Source of the DNA: Panonychus citri
Lineage: Eukaryota; Arthropoda; Arachnida; Trombidiformes; Tetranychidae
DNA: 64,000 bases
Reading direction: 5' to 3'
NCBI RefSeq assembly: GCF_014898815.1
Contig: NW_026515477.1
Coordinates: forward strand, 558,001 to 622,000
Shown: positions 47,125 to 59,385 of the stretch, one piece after another
How positions within the stretch are numbered: position 1 is the first letter of the stretch
How the letters are laid out: every line of letters starts with the position of its first letter
Translations under genes and position numbers: made by a program
Notes under the pieces: model-generated
What the model was told of the DNA's origin: nothing
Database searches by the model: none
The model's input: only the letters and a program-made list of their open reading frames with translations

Positions 47125-50100
47125 AACAGTAATAATTACAATTATCATGATCCGTATGATTATATCAACAGTAAATTACCTTTTACCCCTTAATATTTAT
47201 CTCTTCCTCCTTTAGCATCTTCATCTTCACGCTCAGCGGTTTCTCAATTCATTTAGCGTAATTTTTTGCTTCTTTTTTCACCTTTTTCTACCTTTTCCTC
47301 TTTCAAGTGCTTGTTACAGTGTTTTTTTTTACACAGCACTGTACATAATTTTCACAGTACAACACTGTTACTGGTATTATAATATTGGCACATAACAAAT
47401 ATCAGCTTAACTGTTTCTTGAGGCTTCATTAGTCACCCTATCGTTACCTTAGTCTGAAAACTTAATGATATCGTAACGATAATCATAATATTATTATCTT
47501 TCTTTTTTTTTCTTCAACACTCAATTCTTATTATCTATTGAATTTCATTTTTTTTTCTTACCATGATGATGATGATGATGATGATTGCTTCACATCTCTT
47601 GCTTTTTCAAACCCTTTAACTTGTCATCATCTTCTTCCCTCATCATTATCTCCATCATCTCTTTTTACCAATGATTTTTCAATAACCACTTTCGCAAATC
47701 AAATTATCTCAAATTTCCTTGTTTTTCCAATCCATTTGCTTGTATATAAACCAGGAAACAAGTTATCATATTTTTTTTACCTTTTCTAATTTTTTATCGT
47801 TTATCTTTCTTACCTGTAATAGTTTTACCTGTCAGTTTGCTATTCTCATTATATTTACCTTTTTTTGTCTTACTTTTAATGCTATTAACTTACAATTATC
47901 TCAACTGTTACTGTTTTTGTTTGTTTGTTTGTTGGCTTAATGGTTTTGTAGTTTTTTACTTGATTATTAGATTGATATTGTTAATTGTTGATGCTATTGT
48001 TATGATTGACCGTTGATGTGGTTAACTTTGCAATAGTTAATTACCTAGTGATTATCATTTAAACAATGAACCTCAGGTATCATTGATGAACATTGATTTT
48101 ACAACTATTACCTTTTATCTTTGTCAAGGTCATTTGTTTTGACCATTGTACTTGGTCATTTAAATAATTTACCGTTATCATTATTATTTTCATTATTATA
48201 ACTGTTATGACAATTTGTTAATTACTATGAGTTTGTTTTGTAAACAACAATTAAACTCAAATTATTAATATTATTATTTTGTTTGCTTTTCAATGTTATA
48301 TTATTCAATGATTTTTATCTCGCTAATTAATTACTCAATCTGAACTTTGGTTTATAATTATAACTGGATTAACATTATTAACCTTCAATGATTTTGTTGA
48401 AGTTCAATATAAATATATTTTTTTTAAATACAATCAAGATTAAAATCTTGCTTTGTTTTTAATAATTAACATGATAACAATTAGTTCCCAGTAGTAATCA
48501 GTGATTTAGCTAATAAACAATTATTATTATCCAGTAATTCACTTTACACTAATTAGAATGAGAATTAAATTTATTTAAGTCTTTTTTTTTATCAAAAAAT
48601 CGCAGTTTTTTATTAGTCCATTGTTATTATAATCTAATATTTGCTTGACCTGTCTCGAGATTAGTTAGTTGATTTAGTTTTAATTGTTTTTTTTTTTTCA
48701 TCTAATCATGTTAATAGAAATGCCTGTGGTTGTATTGACTCACTTGATTATTGGAATACTCATTTACCTGGACATCATCATGGTCCTAATGGTGATAACT
48801 TTTACCTTCGTTCGGGAGACGTTGGAGTTACAGGATGTGGAAATGGTTCTAGTGCCAATGAGAATGTTAATAAGTCAACAGATAACCTTGTTTTCCCTCG
48901 GAAACATTCAACAGCCACCACAACAAATTCAACTCCAACAACCGTAACATCACCTCATCACCATCATCTTCACCATCACCATCATCCGCATCACCATCCA
49001 CACCACCATCATCATCATAATCATAATCACCATCAACCAGCTCACAGATTAAATTCAGCAGGAAACAGTAGTAAAGCTTCAGATTCTGGGAAAGAATCGG
49101 TTGCTGATGAAGATTCCCTTCTACCACCATCAACATCATGTTCTGAGCCATTTTTCCTCCATGATCCCTCGTGTGTCACCTCAAATGACCGGGTCAAGAA
49201 ATTATTTCGCAAGAATCGGCCCAAAGGTCCATCCAAAGTCTATGAGAAACACCGTAAACCCGATAATCATTCAATCAAATTAGGTAAGATCAATTGACCG
49301 TTCCAATGATGATCGATAATCTTAACCATGCAAATCAGTTAATTGTCAACTAAATTAAACAGTCAAATGTCTATATAAACATAATCAACTTTATCTCAGA
49401 GTCTTTTTTGTCCAATTAACATGCAATTTGATCATGAAAACCATTGATTGTTAAAAATTAATTATAACACTCAACTGATGATTAAATTCAATACAATTGA
49501 ATGTGATTAACTTAATTATTGGTTAATAATTGGCTCTAATGAATATCAATACAAAAAAAAATGAGACGAATCAATTGTGAACAATGTTAATAAGGTTGAC
49601 TTAATTGTCATCATTAAGATTATCGTTAATTACAATTCATTTTTGATTAACAATAAGCAATTGGTAAACCGTTAAATGTTTAAATTAATATTATAAATAG
49701 AATCGAGCAATTAAATTAAAGAATTGAGAGAAAAAAAAATTAACTCATAATTAAATTAGTGACACTAACCTTTAATTATTTGATTAATACAAATGAATAA
49801 ATTGTGAATCAAAAGCAGATCAAATGATTAATGATATAGTCAAGATTAATTATCGTTAATTGTTGTTTAATACTTGATTTCCGTTCATTTTTTTCTGTCT
49901 CAATTAAAGATCAACAGTCTACAATTAACTAATTTCTTTTTCTCTTCTCATGTCTTATAATTGAATTAACAGTTAAAGCTGAAGTTTATACCAATTCAGA
50001 TGAAGGAACAAGTTTATCGGAATCATCTGATCCTCTGCCTGATTATGATCATGATCATATTAAAAGTGATTCATCCTCAAGTCCACCAGCATCCGAATTG

Positions 50101-53100
50101 ACATCATCAATGTCCAGTGGAGTAACTGAATCATCCTCATCTTCATCTTCATCAACCAATAGTGATAAATGTATTTACTCAGAATTTGATGATCTAGAGA
50201 AAAGAATCTATCAAGAAGTTGATGAATTAGAACCAATTGTTGATTCGACCAACAAGAAGATGGAAGATGAATCGTCGAATAACAATAACAACAATAATAA
50301 TAACAATTCTAATCATTTAAATAATAGTAATATTGGAACAATTAACCGACTCAATTCAAGTGTATGTTCAGAAATTTATATTAAAGATAAAATCTATTCA
50401 ATCGACTCGCGTCCACTCAAAGTGGCACCAAATGACCGTCACAAAGAGGTTAAAAATTTGATCGCAAAACTAGATGTCCACGAATCGACAAACACAACAA
50501 CAACTACTACTACAACAACAACATGTTCATCACCACCGGCAACACTTAATCGAGCCTCATCATCATCAACAATCAACCAACTGACCACAACTACAAACGG
50601 ACCCACCTTGACATCAACACCAACCGTTAACCAGCAAACTCAGACAACCCCTAGTATCCAAAGTCATCAGTTGCCTCCACCTCCACCACCACCACCCCCG
50701 GCCAACTTGTTGATGTCTAAAGAATCCTCAAAATTACCGTTAACTTCATCTTCTTCCTCCTCTTCATCCGAGTACGAAGAGCCTGGAGCCAATTCAACAA
50801 CCTCCAATGGTGCAGATAAAAATCGTAAAATGAAAACACTCGGAGCCAAACAATTAGCATTTATCCCACCACAATTTAATTCACCACCAGATTCAGATAC
50901 TAACATTAAACCCTCTGAATATTTGAAACGTGTCGCAGGTAAAACAATATCTGCTGGGCCAAGATATGCAAATTCAGGCTCTGGACCAGGAATCGGTGGC
51001 GGTGGTGGAGGTTGTAAGGAGATGATATTCTTTGAGAAAAGACGAATCAAAAGAAGCTCATCAGAAACTCATCTCTATCAACCTCATCTAAATTCATCAT
51101 CTTGCTCATCATCCAATGAATATGAAGCAATCAAAGATGACTCACATTCTTCAGCATCATCAGCTTCAACTCATAATCTACACCATCATCATCATCATCA
51201 TCACATCTCACACCACAATCTTCATCATCTTACCCATCATCATCCACTTCGTCCCTCATCATCAGCAACCTCTGAACATTTATATGAAACTTGCCACTCA
51301 AATAAATCAGGATGGTCAAGTTCAATGCGATCAGAATCAAGTTGCTCCAGTAGTTCAAGTAATAACATTAACTCAACTCTAAACGGCTCTGGATTAACAA
51401 ACGGCAATGGATTAAACTCTAAATCCAATCTGATTAACCGAAACGGTTTAACTGGATCTACATGTAACTTAGGCAATGGGTATGTTGGAATTGCATCTCC
51501 TGGACCAGTTGAAGGTGGAAAGGGAACTTCATTCAATGAATGTTCACAATCTAACAGCAAATCAATTGTTGAGTTAACACCAATAACTAATCAGTCCTCA
51601 TCTTCATCATCATCAAACTTGAATGGTAACTGTAACTTTACCGTTACTCAGGATGAACTCAAGAGAATCCACCTGAGGAAAACAGTTAAACCTTCAAACG
51701 GTTAGTTATTATTACCTTTTATTATTATCATTTATTAACTATTATTATTTATTATATTGTTTATATATTTGTATGTGTGTGTGTGAGTTGTTTTATTTTA
51801 TCATTATCGTTGCAGTTGAATGATAATTAAAATTAGTTCGTGTTTCAAGTGCAAACTGATTGTGAGTGTATCATGAAAGGGACGGTAAGATTATGATGGT
51901 GACAAAGAAAATGGATGAAAATAATTAACATGATGATAAGATAATGATACAAATTAAAAATGATGATTAAGAAGAAGAAAATTATTTGAAAGTGAGATTA
52001 ATATTAAAAGAATTGAATATTTTATTATATTTTTACTTGTAGAATTTTAATTTCAACTAATTATCAATCCTCGAATTAGTTTCAATTGAAGCCTATCGAT
52101 ATGTTATCGATTCAATAGAAACAGAATTAGAAAGAAAAACAATTGTTTCAACATCTTTAATTGACCAATTAGTTTCGTAATTAACTCTTAATTGTTGTAG
52201 ATTTTGCAATATTTATCACTACAATTAACTAATTACTTCAACTAGGAAAGGAAAAGTTTTACTCTCTCTCTCTCAATTGTAGTGTTTACATAAATTGAAT
52301 TGAATAAAATAATATAATCACCATTGAATTTTCATGATAATGGTTAACAATCAGATTATCATTTTGTTGATGATTAAAGTTGACAATTTATCAATTGTTG
52401 ATCCGGTTTACCTGTGGGTCTCTAACCTGTTGGAATTGTTGATCTTTGAAAGCAAAAATCGAGTCTCGGTCTTTTTTTTAATCCAATTTTCTTATTCTTT
52501 TAATCATTTATCATTATTGTACATGGAATTATTTTATTAATTTTAATCTTCTTTTTTTCTACTCTTTTTCTCTCTCAATTTATATATATAAATAACAGAA
52601 CGAACAACAGTATTATTACATAAGAATGATGTTATCGCCGAACTGAAAATGTCCAAAGATTTGGATGGAATCAAGAAGAAAAAAGAACAGGAAAAAAGTC
52701 GAGATGAAGTAAGAGAAAAGTTTTTTATTTCTATTAATTTGGTTCAATTTTTTTTCCTTCTTGTTGTGTTTCAATTTAATTTAATTCTGATTCATGTGTA
52801 TTATCAGTGATCATGAAAATGATAATCATATTGATCCAGAAAAAAAGGTTATGATGATAAAAATAACAACATGAAATATCATCTGATTGGTGTTGATTTG
52901 ATAATAAAGTTAACACTCACGTAATGGTGATCATATTTAAGGTGTGATATCATCATGATGATGACTCTCAGCATCATTTTCAGTGTTTGTTGGTCCGTAA
53001 GATGGGTTTGGGAGAGAGAGAGAGGATGAGGATGATGACAAATTATTATTATCTTCTTTTTATTATTCTCTCATAATTGGGATCAATGTTTCAGTCTCAA

Positions 53101-54736
53101 AGTTTCAGGAATTGAGAGAACAGAAAAAAGTGAAATGTGAGAATTGCAAATGTCTATCAAATTATCATGTTCTTGATGACATTTGATTTAATCACATGTA
53201 ACATGATTTAACTTGTTGTTTTCTTCATCATTATCGTCTCATTATTAACATCGTTTTCATGGTAAACATGATGATTTCTTACCGATAAACAATTGAAACT
53301 TGACTTTCCATTGAAATATCTTTGTCAATCTATTCAACATTGATTTCAAAGAGAAATATTTCCCATTGATTGAACTTGATTATTTCTCCATTGGAAATAT
53401 ATGAGTATTACTTTTATCGTTATTCTGATGATGAATGAAATTTTTTCCTTCTCTTCTCATGATCATGTTGATTATTTGATAAGGTAAATTTTTCCAAAGG
53501 TTAAAAGGATGATCAGTATAAAGTAGATTTGCTTTTAAAAGGTAAATCATTTATGTTGAAAGAAAAATGAATCTACATCTTGAGAATTGAGTGTAGACAG
53601 AATTTTGTTTGAAACATGAAATTGAAAATGAATTTTACCCAGAAGATGAATTGATCATGGTAATCACCGTAACTATTTACAATAAATCAATTCTATTTAC
53701 AATATTGGCTTATAGAACTTTGTTGTTGTTGTTGTTATTATTATCGTTGAAAAGTTCATGATAACTTTCAGCTACTTGGTCTGAACTTTTTTGCTTTTAT
53801 CCTGCTCCTTTCAGGTAAAAGATAAAATCGCTGAACTAGCTACTGAATATACGGTGGAAAAGTTTCTAGATAAAGTCGCCACCCATGATAATAGTGGTGT
53901 ACCAATTCCTCAATGGAAAAGGCTCATGTTAGCCAAGAAAAGCGCTGAAAAAGCTCGTAAAGAAGCTGAACAAGAATTTCTGAATGACCATGAAGCGAAA
54001 AGGATAAGTGCTATACCCGAATGGAAGAGGCAATTACTTAATCGTAAAGATGATTCTAATTATGGTTACATCTCATCTAACTCATCCACAACCTCGTCAA
54101 CTCCAACAGAAAGGTAATCACTTGACTGACCATTGGTCATTTTCATATTTATTTTTGATTAACCCACAAGATTATCACATTTATCTTGACTAATATGACA
54201 TTATTTCACTATACAGTTAATGTAGGTCAAACTAATAACTTTTGCTTACTAATTGGACTCTTACCTGTGATTTTAATTTTACCTGATAAACAATTTTAAT
54301 TTAAAAACACTGATTGATTGATTGATCCTAATAACACAATAATAATGTTAATTATCAGCTGATTGGCTTAATTATAACTATAATAATGTAATGTAAAGTT
54401 TTGTTATTTTGTCTCTCATTTACTCGTAACTTTTTAATCATTAATTTTACTAATTACTCTCACAAATTTAACTTTGATTGCAACAATTAAGATTTTAGTT
54501 TTTGTTTTGCCTTCACAATTAACTAATTTTTTTACTAACTTACTTTTTTTTGTCTATTTTACTTTCTTATCCCAAAAATTGATCAACAAAGTCACAGAAT
54601 TGAGGATGAAGTTAATTCCTCAATGGAATCAACTAATCAATGTAATCATCAACATCGTCATCATCATGATCACCACCGAGAATCAAATGCTCCTTGGACA
54701 TTTGGATTGAGAAAAACCAATTCAATCTATTGGTGA
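46008..54736 (+). CDS. f: Forked/espin family actin-bundling protein, ~993 aa
   Basis: Espins (forked in Drosophila) crosslink actin in bristles and microvilli. Six exons: 46008-46147, 48718-49283, 49973-51700, 52599-52708, 53815-54113, 54598-54736; all phases agree. Exon 1 holds one ankyrin repeat (NIGALALHYAAAKGCPVCVK, then LLVESCPEL). Exon 2 has a His-rich run and SEPFFLHDPSCVTSNDRVKK. Exon 3 is Ser/Asn-rich with polyproline (QLPPPPPPPPPANLL), a probable profilin site. Exon 4 is a WH2-like actin-binding motif (NDVIAELKMSKDLDG). Exon 5 has two copies of the espin C-terminal motif (GVPIPQWKRLMLAKK and SAIPEWKRQLLNRK) in a charged helix. The protein ends APWTFGLRKTNSIYW. An in-frame TAA upstream of the ATG argues that exon 1 is a true start. 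Other family members have about eight ankyrin repeats, so this form is short or the rest lie on an unseen alternative promoter. Confidence 0.88.
46148..48717. other. Intron 1 of the espin gene
   Basis: About 2.6 kb, donor GTAATT and acceptor TTAATAG preceded by a long T run. I searched it for further ankyrin exons and saw none. It contains a TC microsatellite (about 47095-47122), a GAT run (47563-47583) and pyrimidine-rich stretches that give spurious Phe/Ser/Leu frames. Confidence 0.65.
49284..49972. other. Intron 2 of the espin gene
   Basis: AT-rich intron of 689 bases, donor GTAAGA and acceptor TTAACAG. No additional exon is visible. Confidence 0.7.
51701..52598. other. Intron 3 of the espin gene
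   Basis: Donor GTTAGT and acceptor AATAACAG; 898 bases of AT-rich sequence with a short TG run near 51773-51786. No other feature found. Confidence 0.7.
52709..53814. other. Intron 4 of the espin gene
   Basis: Phase-0 intron of about 1.1 kb, donor GTAAGA and acceptor CTCCTTTCAG. It contains a short AG repeat near 53012-53024 and no visible gene. Confidence 0.7.
54114..54597. other. Intron 5 of the espin gene, with two possible acceptors
   Basis: Donor GTAATC at 54114. Two acceptors six bases apart (AAAG ending 54591 and CACAG ending 54597) both keep frame and differ by two residues (Ser-His). The CAG is the better match. Confidence 0.55.
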
Positions 54737-57700
54737 TTAACAGTAAACAATCAAATGATTTATTCTAAGTGTCAATTGATTGAACTATTAAAAGGAACAA
54801 CAATCAAATCAACAATCAACTAATCGTAAAGAAAAAGTTAACTGTTTTTTTTTATCATCATCATCACAATCAATGGATTTCAAAGTCACAATGTTTTTCA
54901 AGTTGATATCAAATATTGACAATTTATTTACAGATGATAAGTGATAACAATTAAGTCTAACAATCAACGCCAATGTTAATCAAAAATGAATCAAAGCCAA
55001 CGAACGATAGTTAATTGTAACCCTGTAAACTAATAATTTTAATTCCTTCAAAACCAATCGATTGATAATTTTTTAAATTGATTTTTTTTCTATTAATCAT
55101 TTTCTACTAATTTGATTTTAATCAAATTACATAATCATTAAGATGACAATTAACACTTTAAATTGAAGTTGTGATAATTTGAGTTCGTAGACATTCATAA
55201 TTAAGAAATAGATTTGATTGATTATTGATTGACAGTTGATTAACTAATTGCTTTTTTTTTGTTTAATTACAATAATGTAATCAACCAGCTCTCTACTAAT
55301 TGATTTTTAATTTTGTTTTTTTTTGTTACAATTTGTTGTGATTTATAATCAAATCAATTTAAAATATATATTATTTTATATCATTTATCAATCAATCAAT
55401 TATGAAACATAAAAAATATGATAAATTGTAGCAATTAATTTTTATCTTGTAATTGTTTAATTGGTTAATTAAAAGATTTATTTTATTTTTTTTGATCAAT
55501 TTCGTTAATTCATCAATTTTAATTACTCTCAAACTGGTGGACAATCAAGTAATCAATGTTATTGGACCAAATGAGACGAAACAATTTGAACAAATTGATT
55601 GTTAATTGTTGTCCTTTTCACTTTCTGGTTGAAATTAATTTACCTTAACAATCATGATTAACGATGACGATTAATGGTTAAGGTTAATGAGTCTGATTAA
55701 TTGTTGTTTGAATAGTTGAATGAATGGCTAAATTAAATTGTCCAGTTTCGAGTACAATTAACTTGACAACAATGAGGTTAATCACAAGTCTTTAATTTCA
55801 AATGATCTGTTAACAGTAATTGTCCCCATCATTTAATCATTAACAGCAATCAACTGATTCCCTGATAAATTAAACTCCCAACGGCTCATTGATTGAGATT
55901 AACTGTCATGATTAACTTAATCAACATTAACTCACTTTGACAATTGATAAGATAATCATAATTACTGTTTATCTCTGCTGATCCATAATCATCATCGTTT
56001 CACTTTCATTGATAATAATTAAATTTATTTCTAAATCAATTGAATTACTTAATAGTAAAATCTGATCTCTATCACCTTGTATCACCATCAATACAACTTT
56101 TCAGGTAAAAAAAAGTCATTAAAAAGGAGATGATTGTTTCCAATTAAACTGATGATCAGTTAATCAATAAATAATATTAAACATTTGAAAAATTAAAAAA
56201 GTTAAAATCATTAACTATCATCATTAAGAGTAACAATCAACTGGGAAGTATCATCATGATATCATTTATTTATATTACTCCTTTTCCAATGCTAATGGAT
56301 ATCATGATGAGTGAAAGTTCTGGATGAAGGAGATTCATGATTATCATGAAAAAGTTTAGGAAAAAAAATAGAAACTGAATAACCAGCATTGAATCAGAAT
56401 AATTTAGCTGAAAATTTACCAAAGGATTTGATGGGTAAGTTGATACCAGAATTTCATGGTTAATCTAATGAAGCACAAAAGGAATGAGATAAAATCATCT
56501 GATTAACATGTTGAGTTTTTTTTCTGTCTTCATCTATTCAGGGAAAGAAAAAATTTCCATGAAATGTTTTTCTCTTGGCTTAGAACTCGAGATTTGGAAA
56601 CTTTATTTTTTTCTATTCCAAGACTTTAATGAAAAGCTAAAGACTTAAGTCTGATTTTTTTTTCTTCTCTTAAATTCCCTTCAAGTATAATAACAAAAAT
56701 TGCATTCGAAATATTGATATTAGAACTTTTTTCTTCCACCCACTCATCGAATTTGTTGAGTTAATTGTAGCACTCATTTTCTATCCTTAATGTGTTAATT
56801 TCCAATGATAATCATTGAAACACTTACTCGATGTTTCCTTTGTAGAGAAAACAAAACAAACAATTCTTAAATCTTTCACCATGAACATCAAATTATCATT
56901 CATCTTATCATCATCATGTTTTCCTATGGGATAAGAATATCATCTAGTATTTTCATTAAATTGGTTCTAAGACTTGAACAAGTTCATTTCGTTGAAATTG
57001 TTACAAAAGTTGAAAGTTGAACATGAAAATGGTTTAGTAATTAAAGACAAAACTCAATTCTACTATTAATTACTAGCAACAATCTAAATCATGGTTTAAA
57101 TTACCAGACAACAATCAACGATATTACAGACTTATCAAGCTAAATGTATTTATATTAATATCTTTTGAGATAAAAGTAAAATCTTCAATGAATATTGAAT
57201 GGGAAATAAATGAAGATTTGATATTATATCATTTTCCTCAGTGGGTATTAAGATATTGTTATTTTTTATCTTCCTCTTTCTTCACCTTACCAGACACTTG
57301 AGAATTGTTTGAATGTTTTCCTAAATTCACCATGTAATATGTTTCCCATCATCATGATTATTATCATGGTAACTGAACAATAATCAACTTTTCAATGTAA
57401 CTCTATATCTTTACTCTGGTTTCTTGACTGAATTTGGGATTAAATGAGTTCTGCTTTTATTATTATCATCTCTTGAATCTTTATCTGGTTTCATATTCAA
57501 TTATTAATATCATATCTTAACCTAATCAAGTCAAGATTAAATTGTTATATCAACAATTGATGATGTAAAAACAATTGACTATTTATTATTATCCCAATTC
57601 AATTGTTTATTTGGTTGTATATTGATTATTAAAATTTGGGGAACAATTAAAATCAATTGTAAGTATTTGCTTCGAGTTGATTTAAAACTGTACGATATTA

Positions 57701-59385
57701 GTTAATGATTAAGATTGTAATTACTTCCTGGTCACATTAATCGTTACAATTAAAATTGTTTTGTATCATCAGCTGATTGTGATGATAATAATGACGTTTA
57801 ACAGTTAATTGTTTGGGTTGATTGTTACAAATTGTCCAAGGAAATGGAAACAAGTGAATGTTAAATTTAGTAGATTAACTAACATCTTGGTGAGTAAATG
57901 AGACACAAACCAGAAACAAGTGAAGCAATTAAATTAACTCTGTTTTGTTGGAACTGAATTAACTTTGGATGAACACAGAGAGAGAGAGAGATAATCATCT
58001 TAATTCTTAATCATCATCAACATCATCATAATCATCATCAAGGTTAATTATTATGAATGAATGAATAAACACAATTTATCATTTACAATGAAAGTTGATT
58101 ATCATTTTGATTAAAAATTTTCTCTCATCACATTTAATCAGGTTAATAAATGATTTAAGTTAACAGTTATTTTGATTGTTATTATTATTATGATAACAAT
58201 TTACAATTTATTGTTATTGATCTTTAACCTTATTTGATTGTTGTTGACAATTTATACATTAATACTTAACCATATTGATTAATTGATTGTTAAGGTTGTA
58301 AAAACATTTAACATCCGCCTTTTGGTGTATTGATTGTAAATTTATGGTTCCACTAGTGAATCAATTAAATTGATCACAATTAGCGTTTAATTAAACTTAC
58401 TGTGTTTACCAAACGGTAACCAAATTGTAATCAAATTAATGATAATCAAGATAATGTATCTGTATGTGTTTCTAGGTAATTAAGCTTGATTGTTTGAAGA
58501 TTTTAATTTTCATGTTCCCTGCTAATTAAAATGATTACATGATAAGGGTGAAGTTTAATCAATGAATTAACTATTAGGCTTTGAGGACTTAAGTAATTAG
58601 ATTTGATTGAGTAATTGTAATAGTATTAGAGAAACAAAATTAATATTAATACGGAAACGAGGGGTTGATTATTGTAACAATTAGTAAATCAGTGAGGAAT
58701 CAAATTGTTGTTCATTTTCTTGTTATTATTATATAAATAAAATCGGATTAAATTAAAAGTATCATAATTATTATAATCGCAATTAGTATTATTATATTAA
58801 CATTGAATTTACGATTAGTGGATTTAACTTTTTGTTTTGATAATCAATTGGTCACAATTAAGTTTAACCAAACCAACTTTTCAACTAATTAGTAAAGTTA
58901 ATTGTTCATCGTCATCATTGATTAGTTGAATTTTGGCTTTAGATTTTTGTTTCTTTCAGAGTTCTAATTATTATTAATTATACATTTTTGATTAAATCTT
59001 TGTTTACAATCAATTTTTACCAAATTATTATTAAGATGATGAAATTGGATTAACAAGGTAACAAGATTAAGAGATGAAGGGTTAAAGGGATTGGGGAGAA
59101 AGATGGAAAAATTAAAATGATCAACTAATTGTAACAGATTAACAGGATTTCTAATTGGATGTTGATAATTTGAGAAAGCAAAATGATTGAAAACAATTAA
59201 CTAATGTCAATGTTTCCCAGTGATGAAGTTGTTACAAATTGGATTAGTATTGGTTAACTAACTGATTAACAATCAATGATTAGGAATAAGGAGTTAATTG
59301 TTATTGGTTTTTTTTGTTTTTGCTCTTGGAAACTGTTGATTAATCAGATTAATCTCTTTGATTGTTGGCTTTTCAATTAACGTTT
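54737..59385. other. AT-rich region between the convergent espin and DH31 genes
   Basis: About 4.6 kb containing the 3' flanks of both genes. It has AG and ATC simple repeats (about 57974-57990 and 58010-58040) and many ACAATTAA-type words. I see no coding or RNA gene. Confidence 0.55.

Noticed and set aside
48684..48947. 87-codon Met/Val/Leu-rich frame
   Set aside because: Overlaps espin exon 2 in another frame; the exon's own frame fits splice phase and family motifs.
51116..51382. Ile/His-rich plus frame inside espin exon 3
   Set aside because: Out-of-frame reading of His and Ser codon runs.
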